Origin: a virus
Reading direction: 5' to 3' (one strand)
Length of the DNA: 29,162 nucleotides
IMG/VR virus record: IMGVR_UViG_3300044626_000114
Span: 1-29,162 of that record
Below, piece after piece: positions 14,287-23,541 of this stretch. Within the stretch, counting starts at the first letter, position 1. Each line of letters begins with the position of its first letter. The notes under the pieces are model-generated. The model had not been told where the DNA came from and did not search any database. It was given only the letters and a program-made list of their open reading frames with translations. The position numbers and the translations under genes were made by a program.

Positions 14287-15753
14287 TTACCACTGAATAC
14301 CAGAGCTTCCTTTATTACTACCACTTGATTGACCTGATCTAGCCATTTTCCTAGCTTCTTCCCAATTTAAAGATGCTTTTGCTGGTTCTCCATTATATAC
14401 AAATTGAGCTAAATCTTTTGGTGTCTTAGCAAAAAATACAACTTCTCTTCCTTTAGAAACTTGAATTCCACCATTCTTAGGTTTATATGTATAACCTTGT
14501 TTTAAACCACCAAAATCAGGTCCACTAGATGATTTTACCCAACTACCACTTGATATTGTTGCATCAGGATCAGCACCCCAAGCTCTTAATGTGGCTTTAT
14601 ATCCAGCTATCATAGCTGCATTTTCTTGGCTTTTATCTTCACTTTTTCGGCCTCCGCCTCCGCCTCCACCTCCGCCTCCTCTATCAGGCTCATCTAGTTC
14701 AACCTTTCTTTCTAGTCTTGAGTCAATAGCGTCCAATACAGTTTGCTTTGCATCTTCAATTTGTTTATTTGTCAAATTTGGCTGATAAACACCTTGATCA
14801 TCTTGAGCAAGCAATATAAACTTTTCTTTCTCAGATTCAATAAACTTATCTAAAGCATCACCACTTAAAGCAGGTTTTCCAAGCTGTTTATTAAGTTCAT
14901 TTTCTTTAGATACTCTGTCTTGAAGTTTTGAATTTAAATCATCATTATTATAATAAAAATCGTAATTTCCGTCAGTATTATCTTTTAGAATACTGGTGGT
15001 AGCTCTAGGATTGCTTAATATACCATTAGCCAAATCAAGTCTTGCTCTTTGTATAGCAGGATTTTGCAATGCGTCTGTTATAGTCTTAGTACCTAATTCA
15101 ATAGTCCAATCTTCCCAACCTTTTGTTTTCTCATCGACAATAGTTGATAAATCAACTTTGTTATCAATTATATTCCCTGGTTGAGATATAGACCTTAAAT
15201 CCATTATAGTAGATGGATTAAATAAACCATCTTGGCCTAGTTGACCAATGATAAAGTTACCATTGTTAGGATCTACTTGAGTTGCTTTATTTCTTAAATC
15301 TCCTAACTGAGCAAGTCTATTGTTCAGTTCTAACTCAAGACCTGAGCCTATACCTTCCTGTTGTCTTTTTAATGCTTCTTGCATTTGTTGGTCATAACTT
15401 TTTGCAGTATTAGCAAATGTAGACCAACTATCCATCAAGTTGTTTATTCTATTTTTATATTCAAGAGGTGTAATTTGACCAGCTTTTAATAAACGATTCC
15501 ATTCCATCATTGATTCTCTACCTTGATTTGATCCAGATAGAATCAATTGATTTAATGTCTGACTTTTACCTAGTTCTGTATTTTGCAATATTTTACTATT
15601 ATCATATTGCAATTTATCAAGTAGTTGTTTTTCAGCTTCTCTTGCAGCACCTATACCTTGTATAGTAGTAACTAAACCACCAGTAAGCTTTGCCCAATCT
15701 ATTGGATTACTTGCTGGTATAAATCCTGTATATTCGTTGTATCTATTTGACAT
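14287..15753 (-). CDS. Putative internal virion / ejection protein, 488 aa
   Basis: A Gln/Asn-rich, mostly helical protein between a small helical protein and the giant polyvalent protein. This is the position of internal core proteins in podoviruses such as T7 (gp14-gp15-gp16), so I infer that it is packaged and ejected with DNA. ATG 15753 is used; the frame can start earlier at TTG 15774, but that overlaps the upstream stop. Near residue 360 there is a run of about ten glycines between DEPDR and RKSEDK, a flexible linker separating the helical N-terminal part from a small C-terminal globular region (TLRAWGADPDATISSGSW...GYTYKPKNGGIQVSKG). No enzyme motif is visible. Confidence 0.65.
   Translation of the reverse strand: MSNRYNEYTGFIPASNPIDWAKLTGGLVTTIQGIGAAREAEKQLLDKLQYDNSKILQNTELGKSQTLNQLILSGSNQGRESMMEWNRLLKAGQITPLEYKNRINNLMDSWSTFANTAKSYDQQMQEALKRQQEGIGSGLELELNNRLAQLGDLRNKATQVDPNNGNFIIGQLGQDGLFNPSTIMDLRSISQPGNIIDNKVDLSTIVDEKTKGWEDWTIELGTKTITDALQNPAIQRARLDLANGILSNPRATTSILKDNTDGNYDFYYNNDDLNSKLQDRVSKENELNKQLGKPALSGDALDKFIESEKEKFILLAQDDQGVYQPNLTNKQIEDAKQTVLDAIDSRLERKVELDEPDRGGGGGGGGGGRKSEDKSQENAAMIAGYKATLRAWGADPDATISSGSWVKSSSGPDFGGLKQGYTYKPKNGGIQVSKGREVVFFAKTPKDLAQFVYNGEPAKASLNWEEARKMARSGQSSGSNKGSSGIQW
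14649..14682 (-). repeat. GGN trinucleotide repeat encoding poly-Gly
   Basis: A run of near-identical CCTCCG/CCTCCA units on the + strand codes for about ten consecutive glycines on the - strand. It is the most GC-rich short stretch in an AT-rich window and is prone to slippage in units of three bases, which would alter linker length without a frameshift. Confidence 0.75.
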
Positions 15754-15763
15754 AATAACTTTA

Positions 15764-16375
15764 TTATTTTGCAAATATTTTACTTAAGTCTGTTGGACTT
15801 AATGTCCCATCATCTACGCCTTTATTTCCGTATAAACCAACAGCTTTAGATCCACTAGTCAAAGCAGTTCCTGCCGAACTAAACATGCCTTCAATTGCAG
15901 CATTCTTTCTTTCTTCAGCAGCTTGTCTTTCCATTTGAGCACTTTGCATTTCATTTAATCCAATCATAAGATTACGTTCTTGCTGTCTAGCTTGAATACC
16001 TTGCTCTGCCTCAGCTTGTGCCATATCTCTTTGATACTGTGCTTGACCTGCCTGAGCAGCTAAATTTAAAGCTTGTTCGTTTCCAGCTTGAAGTACATTT
16101 CCTACTCCACCAATAACACCCTCAGCACCTGCACCCTGCAATGATTGCATTGCCTGTGTTGTTGCTTGAGCTTGTGATTGTTGCGCCAATTCAAATCCTA
16201 AGGTAGGGACTTGAACTTGCTTGAATGCATTAAACTCCTTGATGTTTTTTAATTCACCTGCCGCTTTAGCTGCCGCCTGTGATGCCGTTTTCATATCTTT
16301 ATTGGCTTTGATAGCTTGAGCTGCACTCAAACCTAAACCACCTAAAGCTACTATCGTTCCTGTTACTGCTGCCAT
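15764..16375 (-). CDS. Putative internal virion protein, 203 aa
   Basis: ATG 16375 gives MAAVTGTIVALGGLGLSAAQ, a hydrophobic N-terminal segment, followed by a long Ala/Gln-rich helical region (AQQSQAQATTQAMQSLQGAG...QEQGIQ-like repeats) and a short Gly-rich tail. This composition matches small internal core or ejection proteins such as the T7 gp14 type, which insert in the host envelope during DNA entry. The open frame upstream to 16447 lies inside the GNAT gene and is discarded. One base separates this ATG from the upstream stop, and its stop is 11 bases before the next ATG. The function is inferred from composition and order. Confidence 0.65.
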   Translation of the reverse strand: MAAVTGTIVALGGLGLSAAQAIKANKDMKTASQAAAKAAGELKNIKEFNAFKQVQVPTLGFELAQQSQAQATTQAMQSLQGAGAEGVIGGVGNVLQAGNEQALNLAAQAGQAQYQRDMAQAEAEQGIQARQQERNLMIGLNEMQSAQMERQAAEERKNAAIEGMFSSAGTALTSGSKAVGLYGNKGVDDGTLSPTDLSKIFAK

Positions 16376-16376
16376 G

Positions 16377-16778
16377 TTATAATATTTTAACCATTTCTTG
16401 ACAATTGCTATCTCCTTTAATAAAGCCACAATTGCTATATCTGTCAATTAGACTTTTACTCTTTAGTGATGTATAAATATATTTAAAATCACCTGCATCT
16501 TTAACTAATTCAATCAATACATTTATAAGAAATTCAAGAGCCTCATGCCTATCATTTTCTTTGTATTGAAAGTTAGATACTATAAATTCAATCCATGCTG
16601 CCTTTGAGTTCGTAAAGTAAACAAATCCAGCACATATCTCAACACCATCCTTAGACACCATCACCCCACCTGTACCATTCTCTGGTAACATATCAGCAGG
16701 AGGAGGAGTCCATCTCCAATCTCTCCACCACGATGACAATGTCTCATAGTCATTGCCATTCAATAGTCGAACTTCCAT
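16377..16778 (-). CDS. GNAT-like acetyltransferase-fold protein, 133 aa
   Basis: A small protein with the strand-helix pattern of the GNAT fold: an N-terminal MEVRLLNGNDYETLSSWW, a central strand GVMVSKDGVEICAGFVYFT, then AWIEFIVSN, a helix, and a C-terminal RYSNCGFIKGD. The WWRDWRWTPPPADMLPENG segment is a pattern I recall from phage proteins placed among tail genes. The classic Q/RxxGxG/A acetyl-CoA loop is not clear: the expected place reads NFQYKENDRHEAL, so the protein may be structural or have lost activity. ATG 16778 is preferred to TTG 16784. Its role could be modifying a host or virion target; this is uncertain. Confidence 0.65.
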   Translation of the reverse strand: MEVRLLNGNDYETLSSWWRDWRWTPPPADMLPENGTGGVMVSKDGVEICAGFVYFTNSKAAWIEFIVSNFQYKENDRHEALEFLINVLIELVKDAGDFKYIYTSLKSKSLIDRYSNCGFIKGDSNCQEMVKIL

Positions 16779-16786
16779 ACACAAAT

Positions 16787-17803
16787 TTACAGAAAACTTT
16801 TGAATACTGAAGAGCCTATAGCAAACAATTTTACTTCTTCAGTTAAATCATTAGATAAATACACATTCATATAGTATCCACGAGAACCAAATGATTCAGC
16901 TTGGCTATTTTTTACAGATATTAAGAAGTCAGTTATTAATGGTATACTTCCAACACTTGTGTCTACAATTATCATATTTGATGATATTCCTACAATTGTG
17001 CCTACCAAAATTAAGTTGCTTCCTGAATTTTTGTATAACTTATCTCCAATACTAATGCTTGAGTCAACATTAAAAGAAAAGTTCAATTCAACAGCCGTTG
17101 GATCAGTTATGTCAATACTATTTGCAGATCCTACCCCTTGAGTAGATAAGGCCTTAACGTCAATAGTGTTGTCAAATCTTCTTATATAAGCAAACCATTG
17201 ATTTTCTTTTTCTACAAAGTAAGTGTAGTCAATTGAACCTGCCGATATATTGGTATATATGTCAGCAGTCCAAGTGTGAGTACTGTTTAACGATAACGTA
17301 TTAAATACTTTTACCTCTAAAGGTTGCTCATTGAATATCGTCCTTATTTTAGAACCATACTGCTGACCATAGAAATTGTTTCTAGTTGTGTTCACGTTAT
17401 GCTTCCAAAGCTCACCTTCTTTAAAAGTATAAAATGTGCTATTCATTTCAGTCATCCAGTCAGGCTGATAAGACCAAAATGAATTCCATCCTTCAGATAC
17501 TTTTGAATATGTTACCGTTCTTTTTGGTTCACATTCTTCAGTACTAAATCCAGAGAAGTAAGTTGTATCAGACTCATTATCCCAATTTCCTATTGGACAA
17601 TCTTCATCTTCAGCTAGCACCCATAAAAGTGACTCACCTAAAAATAAACACCACTGAATACCATCCCATGAAACAGTGAATTCATCTTCGTTATATATAA
17701 ATTCGTAGTAGTTCTTACTATTTATAATACCATTAGAAATAACCTCTGTAGATACAGGTTCACCACCAATTGGAATATAGTTTATTTTTATGCAATCACA
17801 CAT
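16787..17803 (-). CDS. Tail protein resembling the C-terminal part of a stabilization protein
   Basis: A 338-residue protein in two parts. Residues 1-93 carry five Cys (2, 4, 52, 69, 91) and WDGIQWCLFLGE...CPIGNWD, a small all-beta module that may bind surface sugars. Residues ~95-338 contain SEGWNSFWSYQPDWMTEMN, FYTFKEGELWKHN, RNNFYG and end GSRGYYMNVYLSNDLTEEV, LFAIGSSVFKSFL. This second part is what I would expect at the C-terminus of crAss-like/marine-phage tail stabilization proteins, yet here it is a separate gene just downstream of the 1355-residue stabilization protein. ATG 17803 is 17 bases from that gene's stop and has its own -7 element TATCTTTG. It is not a frameshift, since a clean stop and start separate the genes. 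Confidence 0.65.
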   Translation of the reverse strand: MCDCIKINYIPIGGEPVSTEVISNGIINSKNYYEFIYNEDEFTVSWDGIQWCLFLGESLLWVLAEDEDCPIGNWDNESDTTYFSGFSTEECEPKRTVTYSKVSEGWNSFWSYQPDWMTEMNSTFYTFKEGELWKHNVNTTRNNFYGQQYGSKIRTIFNEQPLEVKVFNTLSLNSTHTWTADIYTNISAGSIDYTYFVEKENQWFAYIRRFDNTIDVKALSTQGVGSANSIDITDPTAVELNFSFNVDSSISIGDKLYKNSGSNLILVGTIVGISSNMIIVDTSVGSIPLITDFLISVKNSQAESFGSRGYYMNVYLSNDLTEEVKLFAIGSSVFKSFL

Positions 17804-17807
17804 AGTA

Positions 17808-17815
17808 CAAAGATA
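17808..17815 (-). promoter_or_regulatory. -7 element TATCTTTG before split tail gene
   Basis: On the - strand TATCTTTG (17815 to 17808) fits TAnnTTTG and lies five bases before ATG 17803. The message would be nearly leaderless. No -33 TTG is clear. It might allow expression of the 338-residue gene apart from the long gene upstream. Confidence 0.35.
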
Positions 17816-17819
17816 TTAA

Positions 17820-20800
17820 TTATTCTTCTTCTTCTGGAGGAGGCGGCAACTCATTTCCGTATTGAATTAATGTAAATGTTTCTGTTGATCCATCACAATA
17901 TTCAACAACGAAATCTACATTTCTTAAAGATTCAGAGTCATTGCTATCTATGTATGCATATATGTCTTGATCACCATAACCTGAGTCTATTAATATACTA
18001 ATCCAATCAATACCATAACCTGAATCTTCTAGACTAATAGTCCAATATGTATTAGACATTATACTGAACATAAAATATGAATTTCCATCAGTATTCCAAG
18101 GTAAATATCTTTGATCTTGACTAATTGAAAGTTCACAAAGACCCTGTCTAACATCAGTAAATGATAGAACATATGTATCATTATACGGATCATACATACC
18201 TAACTTTTGAGTATTAGGATTATCCTTTAATTCATCTCTAAAATAGTTACGCATACCATTTGCTGATATCTCAATAACTTGATCGCCCAACATCTGAAGG
18301 ACAGCACCTCGTCTTGAGTCAGTAAAAAACACCATATTTGAAAACTTCGCAAAGCTCTCTGGGTTATTACTGATACCATACTCAGATGGATGAACAATTT
18401 GATTACCTAACACCTCAGGTACAGATGCCACTTGACCACCACCAACAGCATCAACTAATAAGTTCTTTCCATAAAGAACTGACGTTATTTTGTCCTGCTG
18501 TAATACCATTAGGTTGGTATCTTGTGCATACAATTTCTGTATCGGTCCGTACTGCTTATCTAAATTCTTGAAGTTTGCCTGTGATAAATTAAATGAGTTC
18601 AATCGATTGGTTGATGTGTCTCCCTTATATATACCACTATAGCAAAGTGATGCCATTTTTTCTTCTTGCTTATAGTCCTCAATAACGCTTGTTGCTCTAG
18701 GACTATACTTCATTGTAGGTCTTAAGTAGTTGTCGTAAATTCTATATGACTCAACACCATTACCAAAAGCAAATGCGTTGAAGTCTGAGTTGTCAGATGT
18801 TACGTTGTTTAACTGTAAAATTAATGGAGCTCCAATTCCTATATTTTGATTTTGTTCTTGTATATTATAGTAAACATTTCCAGGTATTACTTGTCCAGAT
18901 AAAACTGATGATACATCTACATCAATTATTATTGCATAATCATTTATAATATGAAGTATGTTGTAATATCCATTAAGAGGGCCATATATAGGAGGTATAG
19001 TATCTGTAGTTCTAAGATATATTCTTTCACCAACATTAAAAGAATGCATCATATCAGTATCTTCTATAACTGTTGTTGATTCAGGTCCTAGTACTATATA
19101 ATTATCAAATTCAGCAGGTACGTCAGGCCAAATAGCCCCATATGTAAAATCAGCATAATACCAAGATACCATGTGATTACCATTATCAATTCTATATGTT
19201 TTACGCATTTCATAGAATACGTCAACATCTGATTCTAATGGCACTGTCTCAGCAGAAAGTTGAACTGTTGGAGTTTGAGTTATATCTAATGTCGCTACAA
19301 TTTCATTTCTATTACATATATAGTTATCTCCTACACCTCTTATTAACATGCATAGTGTGCCATTTATATCCTCTTCTATATAATTACTTTGATCACTCAA
19401 AGAAGGATCTGTAGAATATTGAGGAGTTGAAGTTGATGACCTTCTAAATATTATATTATTTGCAGATGTTACTAAACTATCACTAAAATCTTTATATTTA
19501 AATGATTGATATGCACCTGATCTCCAAAACCATTCTTCTAAATTCTTATAATAATTGTCAGATGTCCATGTATTATTTTGATTCCTAACAGGCGCAGATG
19601 GATCTGTAGGAGCATAATCTCTTACTATATTTATATTTATGACTGCTCCAGGATATATTGGTCCATTATAAGCTAATATAGCATGACCTCCATACTCATC
19701 TGGAGATATATTTCCCATGTCATTATCTGAAGGAATACCACTATATGAATATATACCATCTATTACTGTTGATGAGAATATATAAGGAGGTGTAATAGGA
19801 ACAGGATTATAAATACCGTTACATCTTACATTAAATATGTATAAGTCACCTATATTATAATTACCATCATCAAAATATAATTCAAAATCTGGTGGATCTC
19901 CATAAGTAGGCGTAAGTGCTATTGATAAAAAATAAGAAGAACTCGAAGGCGGTATTGATATTGATGATCCCCATCCAGTATCAGAATCTGGAGCAGTAGA
20001 TACTTGAAATTCTGTTTCTGAAACTATTTTTATTGATATTCTATAATCCTTACTTAATTCTCCACCTGCATAAGCATATTGTATATTTATATCAGGAGCA
20101 CCGTTTTGATATGGATATATTAATGTATTATCACCATTATTAGCATAATACGAATATTCAAATGTTACATCTGATGATCTATCTACTACAGGGCTAACAG
20201 TTTGATCTCCAAGACAAGTTGGATTTGCATTATTTTTAGGTCCTCTACCTTGTCCTGTTGCATTTATTGTAGTAGATTGAGGTTCATCTAAAAATACATC
20301 TACTGGATCAGCTTTAATTTTAAAATATAATCCCTCAGTAGTAAATGGACTTGTTGCTGTTTTATACTCAAGCTCAAGAACTTTAAATTGTTTGTTTGAA
20401 TGAGTAGCTATACCATCAGCAGTTTTAAATATAATATATCCACCAACAGTAATTTTATCTCTATCAGATTCATTAATTAAAAAATATCTAAATACACCAT
20501 CAACTACAAATGTCCTTGGAAATATATTATAATAATCACCTTGTGCCTGTTTAATAACAAATCTATAATTTGTAGCCCAAAAAGGAGGATCATTATTAAG
20601 TGTTACCTTAATAGAGTTTGCTGTGTCAGAATTTAATGGAGGTATATATAGTGTGTTAGTTTTGCTAGTTAAAGCAGTAGTCATTCGACCATATTCATCC
20701 AAATATACAATACCAATTTCATAGTCACGATCACTTCTAAATGTCTTTTTAGGTTCACTTGTTATAGATTCAGGATAAAGTGATAATCCATAGTTAGGAA

Positions 20801-21887
20801 CAATTTTTATACCTTCAGCATTGACAATATCTCTAAATTGAACATAGTTACCATAAACCAATCTGTTTCCAATTATCTCTTGTGCTTTTGCAGTTAATGG
20901 TACATTGTCAAATAGTCTTGTTACTTCACTTGATTCAATAGGTGTATATATTTTATTAGCTGAAAATGTTATAGTATATTTTGAGTCATCTAATAACGAT
21001 AAATCATCTTTATTGTAATTGTCAATTATATAAACATTTAATCTATAAGTATCAAAGTAAAGGACCTGAATTTGTTCAACAAACTCATTACCAGTGTCAA
21101 ATGTTACATCTACTTCATTATACTTATTTAGCATTCCTTTATTGTCACCTGTATTGTAGTCATATGCGAATCCACTTGCATGGAAAGCAACAGATGAAAA
21201 TGGAGATAGTGAGCTATATTGATTGTCTTTATATTTAAATCGATATGAAAAGTATATAAATTTATCCTGAATATTATTTGATGTTTCAATATTAGTATTA
21301 AAAGACAAATCAATCTTAGGACTATACAATGGTGGTCTAAGAATTACATTTATATCCTCAACGATTCTAGGGTCGTCAGTCGTATAACTTTTAGATCTTG
21401 CTATATTTATTCTTCTCGGTGGATTTAATCCATCTGTCCAATATAAGAATGGGCCTTCACCTTTAGACACAGGTATAAAATTAATTCCAGTTACAGGATA
21501 GTTTTTATTAAAATTTAATACACTTCCTGGCTTTGTACATAGCAAAACAATACTAGTAAAATTGAACACCTCACTGTACTCAAATATCGCGTCAAATGTA
21601 TCACTAGTAACCAACCAATAGATAAGGTTGTCAGCCTCATAAGTTATAGCTCCAATTGTCTTAGAATTTGAGCCAGAATAAGTAACTCCTTGAGCTTCAA
21701 CTAATGTCTGAATATTAGAAACTAGTGCATTACCAAGTGAATTTGATACAGCACCAATGTTAGATCCTGATGCAGTATCTATAGTTACGTTAATTGCATC
21801 AATATATTCACCATCAGGAATAAGGCGTTCATCAAGATCCTTATTCATTTTACCTTTAATAAAGGTCTTATTTAATTCAACTGCCAT
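17820..21887 (-). CDS. Tail stabilization-type protein with C-terminal BACON-like domain
   Basis: A 1355-residue structural protein. The N-terminus (FIKGKMNKDLDERLIPDGEY, residues 9-28), the block at ~380-450 (SDRDYEIGIVYLDEYGRMTT, PPFWATNYRFVIKQAQGDYY) and the block at ~1130-1245 (VLQQDKITSVLYG, VHPSEYGISNNPESFAKF, GMYDPYNDTYVLSF) are the conserved signature of the large 'stabilization' protein of crAss-like and related phages, which builds the lower tail. The last ~70 residues before a PPPPEEEE tail (YWTISLEDSGYGIDWISI, GYGDQDIYAYIDSND, LRNVDFVV, FTLIQYG) match the BACON beta-sandwich, known from Bacteroidota glycan-binding proteins and a crAssphage tail protein. ATG 21887 overlaps the upstream stop (TAATG). 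The usual family C-terminus seems to lie in the next gene. Confidence 0.8.
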   Translation of the reverse strand: MAVELNKTFIKGKMNKDLDERLIPDGEYIDAINVTIDTASGSNIGAVSNSLGNALVSNIQTLVEAQGVTYSGSNSKTIGAITYEADNLIYWLVTSDTFDAIFEYSEVFNFTSIVLLCTKPGSVLNFNKNYPVTGINFIPVSKGEGPFLYWTDGLNPPRRINIARSKSYTTDDPRIVEDINVILRPPLYSPKIDLSFNTNIETSNNIQDKFIYFSYRFKYKDNQYSSLSPFSSVAFHASGFAYDYNTGDNKGMLNKYNEVDVTFDTGNEFVEQIQVLYFDTYRLNVYIIDNYNKDDLSLLDDSKYTITFSANKIYTPIESSEVTRLFDNVPLTAKAQEIIGNRLVYGNYVQFRDIVNAEGIKIVPNYGLSLYPESITSEPKKTFRSDRDYEIGIVYLDEYGRMTTALTSKTNTLYIPPLNSDTANSIKVTLNNDPPFWATNYRFVIKQAQGDYYNIFPRTFVVDGVFRYFLINESDRDKITVGGYIIFKTADGIATHSNKQFKVLELEYKTATSPFTTEGLYFKIKADPVDVFLDEPQSTTINATGQGRGPKNNANPTCLGDQTVSPVVDRSSDVTFEYSYYANNGDNTLIYPYQNGAPDINIQYAYAGGELSKDYRISIKIVSETEFQVSTAPDSDTGWGSSISIPPSSSSYFLSIALTPTYGDPPDFELYFDDGNYNIGDLYIFNVRCNGIYNPVPITPPYIFSSTVIDGIYSYSGIPSDNDMGNISPDEYGGHAILAYNGPIYPGAVININIVRDYAPTDPSAPVRNQNNTWTSDNYYKNLEEWFWRSGAYQSFKYKDFSDSLVTSANNIIFRRSSTSTPQYSTDPSLSDQSNYIEEDINGTLCMLIRGVGDNYICNRNEIVATLDITQTPTVQLSAETVPLESDVDVFYEMRKTYRIDNGNHMVSWYYADFTYGAIWPDVPAEFDNYIVLGPESTTVIEDTDMMHSFNVGERIYLRTTDTIPPIYGPLNGYYNILHIINDYAIIIDVDVSSVLSGQVIPGNVYYNIQEQNQNIGIGAPLILQLNNVTSDNSDFNAFAFGNGVESYRIYDNYLRPTMKYSPRATSVIEDYKQEEKMASLCYSGIYKGDTSTNRLNSFNLSQANFKNLDKQYGPIQKLYAQDTNLMVLQQDKITSVLYGKNLLVDAVGGGQVASVPEVLGNQIVHPSEYGISNNPESFAKFSNMVFFTDSRRGAVLQMLGDQVIEISANGMRNYFRDELKDNPNTQKLGMYDPYNDTYVLSFTDVRQGLCELSISQDQRYLPWNTDGNSYFMFSIMSNTYWTISLEDSGYGIDWISILIDSGYGDQDIYAYIDSNDSESLRNVDFVVEYCDGSTETFTLIQYGNELPPPPEEEE

Positions 21888-22795
21888 TATTTTATAATTT
21901 TATCTCTGCCTCTTAATGACATCAATAGTCTTGCTGGATGTAAATTACTCAATCTTATTTTGGTATTTCGCAAAGATGCTGTCTTAGCCTTTTGAACTCT
22001 ATTAACAATGTATTCTTGAACTCCTGTTTTATTGCTAAGAACAGCCCACTTTAAATAATTGTAAATATATTCTTCTGCTAGTTTGTTGATTGTGATAAGA
22101 GAATCATCACCATTTTCCATACCATCTGAAATATACTCAAGCACAATATAACCATCCTCAACACCAGTTGAAAAGTCAATAACACCAGCAGCTTTATTAA
22201 TTGTAAATTTTGGATTTCTATTTGCAGCGTCAGTCTCTAGACCATATCTTCCACCTATACCATAACCAAAATACCAGTCACCATTATATGCCCAACCATA
22301 AGAACCATTATAAGGTCCAGGTCCTACATATAATTGTTTGTCTTGTCTCATTATGTCAAGCTTAGATGTGCCTGTAACAACCTCGCCATTTAAATCGAAA
22401 ATTATATCAAGATTATTGTCTTGTAAATATGCTGTTGCTGATAGAACTGTTCTGTTTTCTGTTAGCTGAAATAGAACTCCATTTCTAAGTAAAGATATTC
22501 TAACATAGTTAACATAGTCTGGAGGCAACACCATTTTTAGTTGACTACCTAACTGCAATTCAAGAACCTTAATATTTCTTAATGCGTCATAGTTCAACTC
22601 CTGTATAGCTCTCTTTGCATGAAACAACACAGTATATCGCTCAACATTATTAACTAATTTATCGTTACCAACATACATTAGCATAAAATTATTCACAATG
22701 TCAGCTAAACTAACATATTGGTAAGAACCCCAATTTACATCTTCAGGCACTACACCATTGTTAGTATAATATTGATAGTTAGTAATATATGCCAT
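21887..22795 (-). CDS. Head-tail connector / tail ring-type protein, 302 aa
   Basis: A conserved structural protein of crAss-like and marine podoviruses. The N-terminal half reads YQYVSLADIVNNFMLMYVGN, then ERYTVLFHAKRAIQELNYDA and VLPPDYVNYVRIS, a pattern I associate with head-tail connector or ring proteins that sit beneath the portal. A Gly/Tyr/Trp-rich loop (GPYNGSYGWAYNGDWYFGYG) lies at about 160-185, then a helical C-terminus with basic residues. Its stop overlaps the start of the stabilization protein, and three bases separate its start from the previous stop, so all three are likely translated together. The exact ring position cannot be told from sequence alone. Confidence 0.75.
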   Translation of the reverse strand: MAYITNYQYYTNNGVVPEDVNWGSYQYVSLADIVNNFMLMYVGNDKLVNNVERYTVLFHAKRAIQELNYDALRNIKVLELQLGSQLKMVLPPDYVNYVRISLLRNGVLFQLTENRTVLSATAYLQDNNLDIIFDLNGEVVTGTSKLDIMRQDKQLYVGPGPYNGSYGWAYNGDWYFGYGIGGRYGLETDAANRNPKFTINKAAGVIDFSTGVEDGYIVLEYISDGMENGDDSLITINKLAEEYIYNYLKWAVLSNKTGVQEYIVNRVQKAKTASLRNTKIRLSNLHPARLLMSLRGRDKIIK

Positions 22796-22798
22796 TTG

Positions 22799-23518
22799 TT
22801 ATTGTTTTTGTTGTATTTCTTGTAACTCCTCAGCTTTTGCAGCAGCCATAACCTCTTGCTCTCTAATTGATACGCCAGCGTATTGTAATATCTTGACAAC
22901 TAAGTCAGAGAAGTCACTCATTGGCATTTCAAAGTCTTGATACCCTAATGATGGAGATGGATTAAATAATGGATCTCCGCCAACTGATGTATATGTCCAC
23001 TTCGGCTCTTTTGGATATCTAATATAATGTGCTGACACATTATTAATTATTGTATCTGGATAAACAGTGAAGTTTGAAACTGATGTAGTTGTATTGTCAT
23101 AATTATCAGCCATAGTATAAATAGGATACGCTACACTAGGAGCTGTTAAATTTGAAGCCAATAGATATAAAGCTTTTTGATGGCTAGTTTTCTCTATTTC
23201 CTTTGTTCCATTTAAAACTAACTTCTGAATAAAATAGCTATCGCTCGGTGCTTCAAAGTAAGGAGCTGTGTAAGTCAATGTGTCTATTTTATAAAAAGTA
23301 TCTATAACTTCAGAAAGCTTTTTAGGAACATCAGCATAGCCTTCTCCATGCATTCTTTGATTCTGCTTTATAATTGCATTGCTATATAGATAGATATATC
23401 TTTCAAACACTTCAAGTTGTGCTTGCTTAGCATAAAGGTTAAACTCAAATGGAGTTACATATCCTCGATTGTCTTTAGCTAATATAGATAGAACTGTATT
23501 TCTAACTTCATTTATCAT
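22799..23518 (-). CDS. Head-tail connector / ring-type protein, 239 aa
   Basis: The first gene of the connector-tail group. Its N-terminus (MINEVRNTVLSILAKDNRGYVTPFEFNLYAKQAQLEVFERY) is helical, and the C-terminal half carries ARYIRYPKEPKWTY-like sequence (HYIRYPKEPKWTY), then LGYQDFEMPMSDFSDLVVKILQYAGVSIRE, a combination I recall from proteins adjacent to the tail genes of crAss-like phages. A role in joining portal and tail is inferred. It follows a terminator and has its own -7 element TATCTTTG 15 bases before ATG 23518, so it appears to begin a new transcription unit. Confidence 0.75.
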   Translation of the reverse strand: MINEVRNTVLSILAKDNRGYVTPFEFNLYAKQAQLEVFERYIYLYSNAIIKQNQRMHGEGYADVPKKLSEVIDTFYKIDTLTYTAPYFEAPSDSYFIQKLVLNGTKEIEKTSHQKALYLLASNLTAPSVAYPIYTMADNYDNTTTSVSNFTVYPDTIINNVSAHYIRYPKEPKWTYTSVGGDPLFNPSPSLGYQDFEMPMSDFSDLVVKILQYAGVSIREQEVMAAAKAEELQEIQQKQ

Positions 23519-23533
23519 CGAAATGTCTTTTTA

Positions 23534-23541
23534 CAAAGATA
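23534..23541 (-). promoter_or_regulatory. -7 element TATCTTTG before connector genes
   Basis: On the - strand TATCTTTGTAAAAA fits the Bacteroidota -7 consensus and ends 15 bases before ATG 23518. The same distance and the same TTTGTAAAAA string occur before the scaffold gene (27325-27332). The element directly abuts the T-run of the terminator at 23541-23570. No matching -33 TTG is seen. Confidence 0.5.

Noticed and set aside
16787-21887. Frameshift or pseudogene at the junction of the two tail genes
   Set aside because: The upstream gene ends in a coherent acidic tail after the BACON-like domain; a separate -7 element, ATG and an unrelated N-terminal module follow.
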